From Casuarius casuarius (taxonomy: Eukaryota; Chordata; Aves; Casuariiformes; Casuariidae), in contig PTFA01000091.1 in assembly GCA_003342895.1 (NCBI GenBank), positions 3,706,238 through 3,770,237 on the forward strand: DNA of 64,000 nucleotides, written 5' to 3'. A program made the position numbers and the translations under genes. Below the pieces are notes generated by a model that was not told the origin of the DNA, did not search any database, and saw nothing but the letters and a program-made list of their open reading frames with translations. Within the stretch, counting starts at the first letter, position 1. Every line of letters starts with the position of its first letter. Of the stretch, positions 25,430 to 36,535 are shown in pieces.

Positions 25430-26066
25430 GCAGGATGGCTGAGGTTGAAGGGACCTCTGGAGATCATCTAGTCCAACTCCCCTGCTCAAGGCAGGGTCAC
25501 CTACAGCAGGCTGCTCAGGATCTTGTCCAGACAAGGAACATCTCCAAAGATCAAGGCTCCACAACCTCTCTGGGCAACCTGTTCCCGTGTTTCACCACCC
25601 TCACAGGTTTGCTTACGTTTAAATGGCATTCCCTGAGTTTCAGTGGGTGCCCATGGCCTCTTCTCCTTTCACTGGGGACTGCTAAGAAGAGTCTGGCTCC
25701 GTCTTCTTCACTCCCCCCCAGTCAAATGTTTATACGCATTGACAAGATTCCCCCACGCCCCTTCCCCACACACCAACCTTGTTGAGGCTGCGCAATCCCA
25801 GTTCTCAACCTCTCCCCATGTGACAGATGCGCTAATCCTTTAATCATCTTCACGGCCCTAGGCTTTCCCCTTTATAAATCCACGCTGACTACTCCCAATC
25901 ACCTTTGTCTCCTTCATATGTTTGGAAATGGCTTCCAGGAGGATTTGCTCCACTACCTTNNCAGGGATCAAGGTGAGGCTGACAGGCCTGTGGCTTATCT
26001 GATCCTCCTTCTTGCCCTTCCTGAAGATAGGTGTGACATTTGCTTTCTTCCAGTCCTCAGGAACCA
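25430..26066 (-). mobile_element. CR1 LINE, 5'-truncated and internally deleted
   Basis: Chicken repeat 1 is a non-LTR retrotransposon that encodes an endonuclease/reverse transcriptase and inserts by target-primed reverse transcription. Here it lies on the minus strand. Plus-strand positions 25430-25857 match the complement of the CR1 3' region: GAGGTTGAAGGGACCTCTGG, AGATCATCTAGTCCAACTCC, CACAACCTCTCTGGGCAACC, AAGAGTCTGGCTCCGTCTTC. Positions 25862-26066 match a separate, upstream part of ORF2. Its minus-strand translation reads VPEDWKKANVTPIF, KGKKEDQISHRPVSLT, VVEQILLEAISKHMK and VIGSSQRGF, which is characteristic of the CR1 reverse-transcriptase fingers. The intervening ORF2 part is missing, a gap I estimate from memory at roughly one kilobase. 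A stop codon sits at the junction. Two Ns lie inside. It is dead, and younger than the other CR1 pieces in the window. Confidence 0.93.
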
Positions 26067-26569
26067 CACACTAAGCAAGTCCCCTCATTTACCACCCTGA
26101 CCATTTTCTGCCTCTTGACAACATTTAAAACAAAATATTTTAGATGAGAGATGGTTAAAAAACAACCCGATTTCTTACTAGGCAGGCTTTTTCCCCTTCC
26201 CTTCTCCTGTTGCCTTTGTTCTGCATAATCATAGTGGTCATTAATTTTAAATAGTACTAATTGCCATCTTTTGGTCTTTCAAAACACATCTCACCCACCT
26301 GCATTGGCAAGACCTGAATATGCAAAAAACAAGGTTTGAGTTTTGCCCAATCCAAGGATGACAGCAAGGGAGAACGTGCTAAGGTATACCCAAGCTGGTG
26401 AAGAGGAGGTGTAAAAGACACCATCTGGATATCCACCATCTGGATATCCTGCATCTCAGGGTAGATTTGCTCAAAATAAGATTAGACAATGTTGCAACCA
26501 TGGTATTACTATCCTCCTTTAGGGCATCCACAACTACTCTAAGTTTAGCACTCTAAATGAGTCATTAAA
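26067..26569. other. Noncoding sequence
   Basis: About 500 bases between CR1 copies with no supported gene. It contains a perfect 15-base tandem duplication at 26420-26449. Confidence 0.55.
26420..26449. repeat. 15-bp perfect tandem duplication
   Basis: ACCATCTGGATATCC occurs twice head to tail (26420-26434 and 26435-26449). The copies are identical, which suggests recent slippage or length polymorphism. In the minus-strand frame it keeps phase (five codons), but the surrounding open frame is only 65 codons and is not convincing. Confidence 0.85.
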
Positions 26570-26830
26570 GCGGTTATATCAAGTCAGATCAAAAGGTCCA
26601 TCCAGCTCTGTAGCAGCCATACTATGTGGAGAAAGCAGTATAAGAAACCACACATAAAGCAAAGCTGCTCCTAGACTAGCAATGAGCAATAAGGATTTCC
26701 AGGACTGCTTTGCTTTATCTTATTAAGCACCCCACTCAATAAGCAGCCACTTCAGAAGCTCTTATAAAGCTCCCCATGCATAAAAGAGTTTTTGCTTTCA
26801 CAATACTGCCAACATTCTGGAAACCTGCTT
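26570..26830 (-). repeat. Old CR1 3' fragment
   Basis: ATCAAGTCAGATCAAAAGGT and CCATCCAGCTCTGTAGC resemble the complement of '...agctggatggaccttt(g/t)gtctgacttgat', the terminal region of an old CR1 subfamily. Further in, TAAGAAACC and TTGCTTTCACAATACTGCC loosely follow the same consensus. The terminus is the reliable part and the inner boundary is uncertain. Confidence 0.45.
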
Positions 26831-27051
26831 ATTTCCAGGAGGGAACCTGAATTAAGGAAGTCCACCAGCTATTTCTCTATGGAAACAGACATGCTAAAAT
26901 AAAGACATCACACAAAGTTAGAGACCAGTCCGGGGTAACAGCCTGGGAACATCACATCTCTGTTAATCTTATTCAGGGATAATTGGAGTCCAACATCTTT
27001 CAAGACAAGAGCCCCTGTCTGAAATCAGCTGGACTCCAGCTCATGCTAAAT
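26831..27051. other. Noncoding sequence
   Basis: About 220 bases between two CR1 relics. It may be unrecognisably diverged repeat. No gene is supported. Confidence 0.4.
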
Positions 27052-27108
27052 TAATAGAATTTAAGACCAAAAGGAATTATTAGCTCACCTAATATGACAT
27101 GCTATGGT
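27052..27108 (-). repeat. Old CR1 3' terminus
   Basis: AATAGAATTTAAGACCAAAAGG then AATTATTAGCTCACCTAATATGACATGC matches the complement of a CR1 3' end of the type 'gtcagactagatgatctaatggtcccttctggccttaaattctatg'. Only the final 55 bases or so are recognisable. It is distinct in sequence from the CR1 termini at 19372 and 20104, so it represents another subfamily. Confidence 0.55.
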
Positions 27109-28364
27109 ATGTGCTCAGTATTGAGGCCACGCTAAACAAATCCATTCCCAGTCGCAGAAGTGAAACCAAAACGGAAATGGACTTTTAATGTAGTCTTTGT
27201 GCTTGCATAATGTTTCTTCTTTTTATCTTTGGTCATTTCTTTGCCAGTTATTTCCAACGTAGGAAAAAGGTGGAAACCACAGCATCTTCTGAAAAAATCG
27301 TGCGTTAAATTTACAGCTTGGTTTTATACACCTCAAAAATTCTCACACTTCAAATAAGCCAAGCGCAAACTTGAATATCTGAAATGAACCTCCAAACCTT
27401 TTGAATTTTCCCCAGCATATGCAAGGAAGACAGCTGACAATCTCAGTATACATCTACTTAGACTGCTATTCAGAAATATACAGTAACTATTTCATAACAG
27501 AGTCTTGCTATGATTCAATTTAAGCTTGAGTTTCTATGTTCTATGACTAAATATTGGTTACACATGCAGAATTTTGGCCCAGTTTTTGATGCTGATCATA
27601 GCATGTTATTTGCTAGATTAACTAATACTGCCACTGATTTGTAAAGACAAATCAAAAGTTTGTGTGCTGCAGTCATCTGCGCATCTTTAAACTGTTAAGC
27701 ATTTATTTGTAATACTGCTTGCAGAAGCTGCAGAGCCCCTGGAATACGCATGAAAAGCATCTAATCCTGCTTTCACTTACACTGGTGGAATAAATGAAGT
27801 TTCGCCAGTGGAAAACTAATGCAAGATGCCAGCCAGGCCATTTATCTTTGGGAGGAGATGTAAACCCCACAATCTTGACCGTTTTCAGTCTTTAGACTTT
27901 CTATGCCACATAGGCAGTCTAGGTGCTCATCTAAAATGTTGTGCTAGTCCCAAACACAAGTATCAGTGTTTGCTTTCTAGCAAACAACTCCCTCTACCCC
28001 TTGAGCTCCTATGTTCCAGAGAAAGCTGCATCTTCACTCCCTTAAGTGGACAGCTATGGAGCTCAGGCTGCACTTCTCTCTCGAAGTGGCCGCTTTGAAT
28101 TAAAACAGGCCTGGGATCTATTGAACACTTATCTTTTTGAACACAAAAACACTGGTTTGCTGAACATCTACCAAAACATATTTGCAAGCTGGAAACATGA
28201 CAGAAAAAATAAAAGTAAAACAAGCCAAGCAGACTTAGTTACTGCAGCTTTGGTACAAAGCTTTCTCCAGTTAAATTCAAGCTCAGCTGAAGCAACAAAA
28301 CAGCCTCTCTCCTAGTGCTTCTCTGCACAGGGCACCTTTACAAATAAACATTTAACAAACACAA

Positions 28365-28390
28365 TCTCTCTCTCTCCTTTCTCTCTCTCT
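28365..28390 (+). repeat. (CT)n microsatellite
   Basis: Two CT runs separated by CTTT, giving a polypyrimidine tract of about 30 bases when the following C run is included. Confidence 0.8.
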
Positions 28391-30122
28391 CCCCCACTGT
28401 GATTTACAAGGTGAAATTAAAAATACGCACATCCCAGTGCTTGGGGTTTTACATCTTGGGTCTCTGATTTATAAAAGCTGCCAGTGAGTTTTAAATGCTT
28501 CGTTTTGATTTAGAAATCATTGCTACAAAGTTGCATTTATCTTGAATATTCAGCTGGATTGCGCATCGCTAAAAAACTGATTTACAGAATGCAAAATGCA
28601 TGCTGATATACTGCAAAATGTATTCATGGATCACTCCACCAAATAACGATGTATGCAACTCACCCACCCAAAAGATACTCACATATTCATTCACAGCTGT
28701 AAAGGCATATACGTGCATATACCTCATATATTTCTATTAAGCCCCTCTCCCCTTAACCACATATTTTGATAATGATATCAGGTACTATGTCAATATATAA
28801 TGAGAGTCTGTGATGTCTTCCTTTGACCCCCTCACCATAATCTCTGCTAACATACATGAAACTCAGCTTTAAGCTGTATTTCCAGCTCTCCAGTTGCCTC
28901 TTTCTTCTGCTGCTACTGTCAGAGACAGAGACACCTGGATTCCTCCATGAGAGACTGGAGTTGCATAACTGCAAAAACAGGCTAAGTAATTGGATCCTTC
29001 ATCCAATCTGGTGAAGGTGCAGGATTGCTTCTGTCACCCTCTGTCCCCGCACTGCTTACTCCTCCCTGCTGGGCCTGAAAAAGACTAGAGATTAAATGAA
29101 ACCATGCGCTTTCCTTAAAATTGATGGGAAAAGGCCATCTTTTCCTTCTAGACTCATACAAGGAATAGAGGAAGAAAAGGAGGAAGGCCCAATCGTTCAC
29201 AGAGGCAAAACGGAAGAAGTTGCAGAGCAGCATGTTTTACAACAGCTTCATTTTCTTTTCCCAATCCCATTCTTTAAAAGCTAACAAGTCCTGATCTTTC
29301 ACATGCAAAGCACGTCATCTGTTACTGGCATCACACAGCGCCCCATCACNTATTCATTTTTATTACATATCACATTTATTACAGTGGTAGTAAGGAGCTG
29401 GATCCTATTGAGCTGGATGGTCTAAAACAGTTTGGGATATATGGCAGCCTTTTCCACTGAAGAGCTTTAAGTCTAAACAACAAGCTTTTGCAGGTAGCTC
29501 AGTGTGGGAAGCAATGAGACAGTTACAAAACACAGAAAATAGACATACACACTTATCTAGCCAGTCAGCAGCAGTAATCACAGATTCCCCCACCTAGTTG
29601 GCTATTTTCAGCTTGAAGTGTATTACGCATGCTATGGGACAGACAAATTACAAAATATTTTTGAGGGAAGGGGACAGAGGCTGGCTCTGCCCTCATGCAG
29701 AGCCAGGGACTTATCCCTGCTACTCTCTTTGCTGGCTTCATCACGACCGCCACAAACACAAGCACACAAATCCACATATTCATGCCTCCATTCACACCTG
29801 GCCCTGCATCTCCCTGCCTGACTACCACAACCAGAACCACCTGCACAAAGTAGTTCATTAGCAAAAATATTCATGAGCCAGTAGTATCCTTGCTCCTTGG
29901 ACAGAGCTAGCATCCCTTCTAACTGCTGCCTACAGAGTTGTTCTCTGCAGCTGTGATTTTTCCACTCAACAGCAGCTGAATTGATGCCCTTTGTCCACCT
30001 CCTAGGGATGTTCTGTGGCTTAATTGATTAATACTGTAGAGTGCTCTGAGATCCACAGACAGAAGGCAAAGAAAGGTGTGAAAAGGTTGTTTAGAGCATC
30101 TTGACTTTGTGCAAAAGGAGCA

Positions 30123-30142
30123 GGGGTGTGGGGGGGGTGGGG
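30123..30142 (+). repeat. G-quadruplex-type tract
   Basis: The pattern G4-TGT-G8-T-G4 satisfies the four-tract rule (runs of at least three G, loops of one to seven) because the G8 run can supply two tracts. No promoter or CpG-rich context surrounds it, so a regulatory role is not implied. Confidence 0.6.
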
Positions 30143-32237
30143 ACGACAACCTAGGAAACTATTTTGCAGTTTACCCTTAAACTTGCTCCTCTGTACAGGA
30201 GTTAACTTCACTCTATGCTTATTATTCAAAAATAGCTAGCCTAGTCATTTGCAATTATTTGTAGGCTGAAAAGGTGGCATATATTGTGCTAGCAGCACTT
30301 TTCAAGCTGATTAAGTTTGCATTACAACTTCGTGTACGGTGAGGTCTGCTGACAGCTAGTTGTTCTTACAGGTTAAACATTATACTCTCCATCAAATCAC
30401 AGGCAGAATTGAATTAGCCTTTCCTCCCTCCTTCCCCAAAGACCATCAAGAACACCAGGTAGTTGGGGAGAGATGGGGGCAGAGGAAGATCCTCTTTAAT
30501 CTGTATCATTAAAGGAAACAAATCAAAATTAGATCCATCATGAATCTACCTTATCCATCTGGCCTCTTATTATTTAAGCTCCTCCCACGTGTTAAAGGCT
30601 TTATCCTCACCATGCTTCGCTAAGTTAAGGGGGTTTCATTATCCTCACCACAGAGGTGTCACAGGGGAGTACAGGTTCGCAGCCACAGTTGAACTCCTAA
30701 ATAGTGCAGGGGCTGTAATTTCAATGATGAGTCAACATGGCACAATGCAGTCTGTCCCCTACTCAGGGATGAATTTGTAGGATTAAAATTCAGCCCATCC
30801 TTTTCATAGACTAAAGAGATGTGCCGATCCATTGATAGGATTTCGTAGTTCTCAATGGTGCCTTTAACAGAGGTCTTATATTTTACGTCACGTGTGAGAA
30901 CTGAAAATGCTAGAGGAATCAGACACCTACCTTTGGAAAGCCTTTTAAAAGCCTGATGCCAAACTTCTGCGAATCCTCTACAAATCCAGATGTAACGTAT
31001 GGACCATAGCAAGCCTGTCCTACCGATCTATACCTTCTGTAATCTCTTCCATCGGAGTTGCGCAAAACAGATGGAAAAAGTTACAAATTCTCTACTTCAC
31101 ACTGGTGTCAGTGAGTGCAGAGATTCCAGGGCTAACAGTGAATTGGAGTAAGTATACTCTCTCTGTTCCCCATGGTCCCATCGCTGCCAAAAGCTGTTCC
31201 AGGGGAGAAAACGCACACACAGAGGGAGGGAAAGCGAGAACAAACATTTGGGACACAGTTATTTGCTCAACTTTCTGTACAACAAATTCCCTACGTACGG
31301 TATGTTTAGAGAGCATTAATAGGTATTTATTCAGCCAGAAGGCGAGTTTATAGAAACACTCTATAAAATTACAATGTTGAGCAGACATAAATAATAATAA
31401 TAAAAATATAAGGGAAGCCATTACCTGACTTAAATCAAGGTAATTAAAAGCTACATATTTCAGCTGCCAAAAGTGGTAATTCAACTAATACTGCAACTTT
31501 ACAGACACATTTCCATTAAGAGCATCAATTATGAGTAATATAATTTTCTCTTCACTGAACACTGCTTACCTAATTTCACCTTTTCCTTAATAATATACAT
31601 TACCTAATTCTCCAAACAGCTGTGTAATTTAACTAGGTATGGTAAAAATCCACTGATTAGCTCGACTGCAATTTTGAACACGCAAAGTAATACATAGAGA
31701 ACACAATTCTTAAAAAAAAAAAATTAAACTTAGGACAGCAATGGGATTTCGGGCAAAAGTCTAAATGATGCCATTAGGATAATATGAAAGAAGGCAAAAG
31801 ATTAATGTTTTATTATTCTATTACTTTTTTTAATATTTTATTGCCAATAATTACACAGGTTTCTTTTCTATTTTCATTGCCTCAACATCTCCCAGGTTAA
31901 TTATTCTGTCAAGACAATGTCAAAAAGCCACCACTAAAATTATGATTCTCATTACAAGATGATCTAATCAATTCTGTATGGTATCTTTGGTCCAACCTAT
32001 TTCTACCAACACACACATCCCATACATGGAAAAATCTATTTCTCTGTCACACTATATTATACTGTTCTTGTGCCAGTACAGCTAAGAGCCTGTCAGCAGT
32101 TCTGCTGCAACATCTTATATCCAAAGTTTATAACATAGACATTAAAAAAAAATAATTTCTGGCTGACACTTGACAGGCATTTTCATTATGGAGGCCATTT
32201 ATTTGGATTTTTGGTTCTATTTGAATAGAGTATCTCA

Positions 32238-32310
32238 AATCTTACCCATTATCACAGAGGCTGTTAAAACTAGAGATTGATCCAGGAACCAGAATCATAA
32301 ACCACTCTCG
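32238..32310 (-). repeat. Probable MIR-type SINE relic
   Basis: ATTATCACAGAGGCTG, AAAACTAGAGATTGATCCAGG and AACCAGAATC resemble the complement of MIR ('...caaggtcacacagc...agagctgggattcgaacccagg...gtc'). It is strongly diverged, and only this internal part is visible. Confidence 0.35.
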
Positions 32311-35007
32311 GAACTGAAAAAATGCCTTGCTTGATAGGTAACTCTGCAGGTCAGGGCTACACTGCCTCTAGTCTGTCCATCATTTAGGTAAGGGCTTACT
32401 TAGCTTTACTGGCATCACAGAGATGAATTACATAGTGTTAACCAAGCACACAATAATTGGATTGGTACCCTAATAATTGTCAGGACATGAGATCAAACAA
32501 AAGTCCCTGAAAACATCCTTATCAAGTAGTTAAGGGGTGAAGGTGCTTCTATGCGAAGCCCTCTCTTTTATTGTTGATCAACAGCTGTTCATATATATTC
32601 ATATATATATATATATAATGCCCTATGCATATATCAATAGGGAATTATCAGTTCATAAGCCTTGTCCTGGGACAGTAAAGACTTCTGAGGTTCAGTGTTA
32701 GGTGAAAACATGAACTACAAGTTCAGAAACAATGAGGAGAGTCTGCAGATGGCTGGCTTTAATGGGAAAACGCAAAAGGAACTTTCCATACTTTCTCATT
32801 CCCACTGTTAACTGGATCCATTTCAGTCCCGCCTGCATGCCCACATCTTGCGTTTGCATCCTACAAACATCTGAGTAGTTGCTTTTTTACTGCCAAAAAT
32901 GTCTGGGGGAGGGGAATTTTAAAATGGCATATGTGAATATGCACAGCAGCAATGTTTTAAAACATATCCACACACAAGTTTTTGCTTCAGAACAGCTTGC
33001 ATGATCTATAGTCAAAAATAATGTTGAGTGGTTTACCAGGCTTAGCACAGAATGAATGACAGAGTTTGTGTCACAGACTACCAGCTCCTAGAGTGAAAAA
33101 GAAAGACGGAAGTAACTAATCCACTAGGGAAAACCGTAATGTGCTTATGAAATGTAGCTGCTCCTAACAGCGGCAAGGCTGAATTACATTCAAATGCAAA
33201 GGCCAAAACAAGGCCCAAAGCATTACTCCAGTCCCGTGTAAGCCCATCAAGATCCAAGCAGTGCAGAGAGCTCAGCGCGTTGCATGCATGTGTTCCACCT
33301 CAACTGAATTATTCAGCACAAAAATATTTTCTAAGATGTAATTACATTGGCACACTTTGAGCAAAGAGGGATACAGGCGGGGAAGGTATCAAAATCTTAA
33401 TCTCTTTCATCACAGTGTACTCGTGTCTCACAATCCCTAAACAGCATACATAATTTAAAATACGCGCAATTTCAAAACAGAATTAAATTATATATATATA
33501 AAAACAGGAAATCATGCAGTACCGTTAAAAAAAGATAGGTCAGATCTGTAGAGCAGCCTAGCTCAAATGAATTCCGTGGAAGAATCAAAGCATGCATTAG
33601 CCAAGGATCAGGTAAAAGTAGTACTTCTTAAGTTCTACTGCTGGCAAGATACAGATTTTAAATGGGCTTTGCATCTAATAAAATACATTTGAACTCAAAT
33701 ATAAAAACAACAGCAAATCCTCATTATACTATTCAGAATGATAAGAAAGCAAGCTGTATTCAATACCTGCCCTGAATTCTCCCAAACTGCACTGCTGAAA
33801 ACGTGTTTATACATTTACGTAAAAAATAGAGAGGGAAAAAAAAAAAACAGTTCTTGGAAGGAGTCAAAAAAATTTCCAGCTCAGTTTCTGAGTCATGTGT
33901 ATGCTGTGGGTTGAGAGCATCAGAAGGATCCACCAGCATACTCAAGACATCTAGCCAGAGGAGCACGATGCTCTGAAGACGCTTATTTAAAAAAAGCTAG
34001 CTCGCTCACCCTGGACTATCATGTAGTTTGCAGTATGGACAAGCTCACAAACTCCCTAAAATGACTTTCCTAAAGGCCAGTTAAACTCCAGTTCCACAAA
34101 AGGCTACAGTGTAGGTCTTCTGTGCATCAGTAGCAGGCATAGATTCAAAGGTGGGGAGAAGAACAACAGAAAAACTGAACTTCCTCCTTTAGCGCCACCA
34201 AATACATTCAGTGGCCAGTAGCAGTCATGTAGCAATGCAGACCTGTCCTTCTTTCTCTCATCTCATTTCAACCAGGACTCACTTGCCTTGGGTTTCATTC
34301 CCATATGGTAGAAATAGCTGTACTTCCCTTGATGAGTTACAACTGTTGTCTCTTGTTCTAACTTCTTGNCCCTTCTGCAGAACATGGTATTACAGGGAGG
34401 TATTTACGTTGTTTTAGATTACTCTTTGAAGAGCCCGGATCAAACAGCAGACCACATTCTCACCTCCCAAAAGCAAGAAACCAAATTCAACCTCTGTTGA
34501 GGTTAGACACATGGCACGTAACACAAAGAAGCCACTGGTAGTTTTGTCTGCTTACCAATGCCTCTGTAATTTTTCAACTGATAGTCAGTTATCACTGAAG
34601 TGTAAATAGTTTGCTGTGTGGATTGGCTAACATACCTATTAATCAACCAGATTAAAAAGATGATGGCAAATCTCCAATAACTATGCAGCATAATTAAAAG
34701 GCTGGGAAGCCTGATTTAGGGCTTATTAGCCCTCTAAGTCCTTCATTAGCCATATTAGTTTCCTGCATTAGATCCCAAAGGGAAAATACTACTGCTGAAC
34801 TGAGAGTCACAAAGATCTGACTGGTACTTTGAAATGTTACACCCGCTGCTGAGTTTTCTGACCTTGGGAACTTCAGTGTATAAAACTAAATGTTTTTGTC
34901 CTACAGTCTTTTTAGTGGAGACAAAACCCACACAATTTATGTATGGGAAATTCCCTTTTCCACAGGGCAAGAAATCCATAGTGAAAAAGGTATTTTACCC
35001 TAACTGA
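32311..35007. other. Noncoding unique sequence
   Basis: About 2.7 kb. It contains an (AT)8 run at 32601-32617 with flanking ATATATTC copies, a TATATATA run near 33490, and an A11-12 run at about 33838. No gene is supported. Confidence 0.55.
32601..32617. repeat. (AT)n microsatellite
   Basis: Eight AT units, preceded by two ATATATTC-type words. Simple repeat. Confidence 0.8.
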
Positions 35008-35060
35008 TGCTCCTCTGTACTTCTGTTCTCCCCATCTTTAAAATGGGTGAAAGATGCTGA
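35008..35060 (+). repeat. MIR-type CORE-SINE relic
   Basis: CTCCTCTGTACTTCTGTTCT then CCCCATCTTTAAAATGGGTG matches the MIR CORE block 'ctctgtgcctcagtttccccatctgtaaaatgggg'. The tRNA-derived head is not recognisable. Confidence 0.45.
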
Positions 35061-36244
35061 ACTTGCTTAATGAAACATTCTGAAATATGCCCTGTAACAG
35101 CTAGGCTTTATTCTTTTTCATCTTATGCACATTTATATTTTTCAGATGTACGTATTCTTGGCATGTGGGAAAGGGCAGAACAAGCAAATCAGTGATTCCC
35201 ACTTCACAAATGCAACCAAAAATCCCAGTCAGATATCATTCTACAGCCTTGCAATGTGTTTGTCCCCCTCTAGCTAGCTTCATAGTAGCTCTTCAAATTT
35301 GCTGCTAAAAGTTAAGATGATGGAGACAAATGTAGAAGATGAGGGCAGAGTTCACAGAAGCTGTCCTGTAAGTCAGTCTACTTTATGTGCGAGATCTAGG
35401 AAATAATAAAAGGTAATTCTCCCCGACCTCAAACTCTAAATAAATTGGTGCAATACACAGGGGTCACGATATCATGAAGATATTGAAGTGATCAGGAATC
35501 TCTAGAGATCACAAGTTGCTCTCTTGAAGTTTGTCTATAGGTAGGTAGGGAGTTCACCTGGGATCAAACAAGAGAGTTTCACACAGAAACCATCTACCCA
35601 AGTTTAGTTTCCGCTTAGCAGCATGGGATTGTGCCCTCCCAACATTCACAAGGCAGAGCTGTAAATTGCAGGACAGGAATGCCAAGCTATAGAAGCTATT
35701 ATTGCACAAACAGCATCTGGCACCTTTTGATGGGCTGCATAAGCAAATGTCATTTCACAAATGCCAGTACTTCTCAAGTGGCTCACCCCGTGTGATGCTA
35801 ACTGGCCACCTTCCCATTATGCTCCCAGCATTCCTTCCACACAACTTCCTCACCTTTGAGCAAGAACTGACATGCAGTTCTGTAAAGTTAAGGAAGATAT
35901 GTCATTATTTTCTTCAATAAAAATAGGTATCTGCTGGGTTCATAGTTACTGTGCTGTAGATCAACAACTCCCAGCGTCACCTTCTCATTTTCTCTGCCAT
36001 CTCCCACATCTCACTGGAATCCCATCTCTAACCTATCATGGGAGGACAACCAGACACTCAAGACCCCTACAAGAACTTCTCGTGCTGTAATTTCAGGTAC
36101 CCATCCACAGTCACATTTATTTAAACTACAAAGTACAGTCACATTTACTAAGCAAGCACTGTAGATGAGTACACAGAGTTCCTACCTAAATACTTACCTT
36201 AGTTTCTCTCTTTCAAATTAAAACACATCACTTCACAACTCTGC
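35061..36244. other. Noncoding unique sequence
   Basis: About 1.2 kb without a recognised gene or repeat. Confidence 0.5.
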
Positions 36245-36310
36245 TTCTTCTTCCATACCTGTTTAGACTGCAAGTTGTCTTGGACAGGGTATTGGCATAG
36301 TCCCTATTAG
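36245..36310 (+). repeat. L2-type LINE/SINE 3' tail relic
   Basis: TGTTTAGACTGCAAGTTGTC then TTGGACAGGGTATTGGC resembles the widespread tail 'attagactgtaagctcctcggggcagggac', found near the 3' end of L2-class LINEs and the SINEs that borrow it. Short and diverged. Confidence 0.4.
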
Positions 36311-36464
36311 CATGGTTCTGCTCATTAGCTTTTAAATTAACTTTATATTGCTACAGTCTTATCTTGTTTGTATTTGCTGAGAAAATCNTCGTTTACATGC
36401 TCAAAGGCTTGCTGTCCTGTCAGACCAGTCAAAAAGGAGTTGCCTTCAGCTGAGGATCCCCTGT

Positions 36465-36535
36465 CCACCCCTGTCATAAAAATCAAGGCACAATCTACCC
36501 ACCTGTCATATAAATCAGGGCAGAATCTACCCACC
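36465..36535. repeat. Imperfect ~33-bp tandem duplication
   Basis: Unit one (36465-36497) reads CCACCCCTGTCATAAAAATC then AAGGCACAATCTA. Unit two (36498-36529) reads CCCACCTGTCATATAAATCA then GGGCAGAATCTA, and the start of a third unit (CCCACC) follows. A few substitutions separate the copies. It is a two-copy minisatellite. Confidence 0.75.

Larger units (their letters stand above)
27109..32237. other. Noncoding unique sequence
   Basis: About 5.1 kb with no supported gene. It includes a CT-rich microsatellite (28365-28390), a quadruplex-type G tract (30123-30142), and a block from about 31560 to 31960 rich in ATTA words that could be conserved noncoding DNA. Minus-strand open frames of 117 (30659-31012) and 130 codons (31092-31484) have no family signature. 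Confidence 0.55.

Noticed and set aside
25435..25785. 116-codon plus-strand open frame
   Set aside because: It is antisense to the CR1 3' region and is explained wholly by that retrotransposon.
28365..28400. Polypyrimidine tract considered as a 3' splice-site signal
   Set aside because: It is a plain CT microsatellite and no exon with a usable reading frame follows.
30659..31012. 117-codon minus-strand open frame
   Set aside because: No domain, no convincing splice signals with a continuing frame, and no codon-bias signal visible by eye.
31092..31484. 130-codon minus-strand open frame
   Set aside because: It runs through AT-rich ATA/ATT repeats at 31388-31410, overlaps another frame on the opposite strand, and has no recognised domain.
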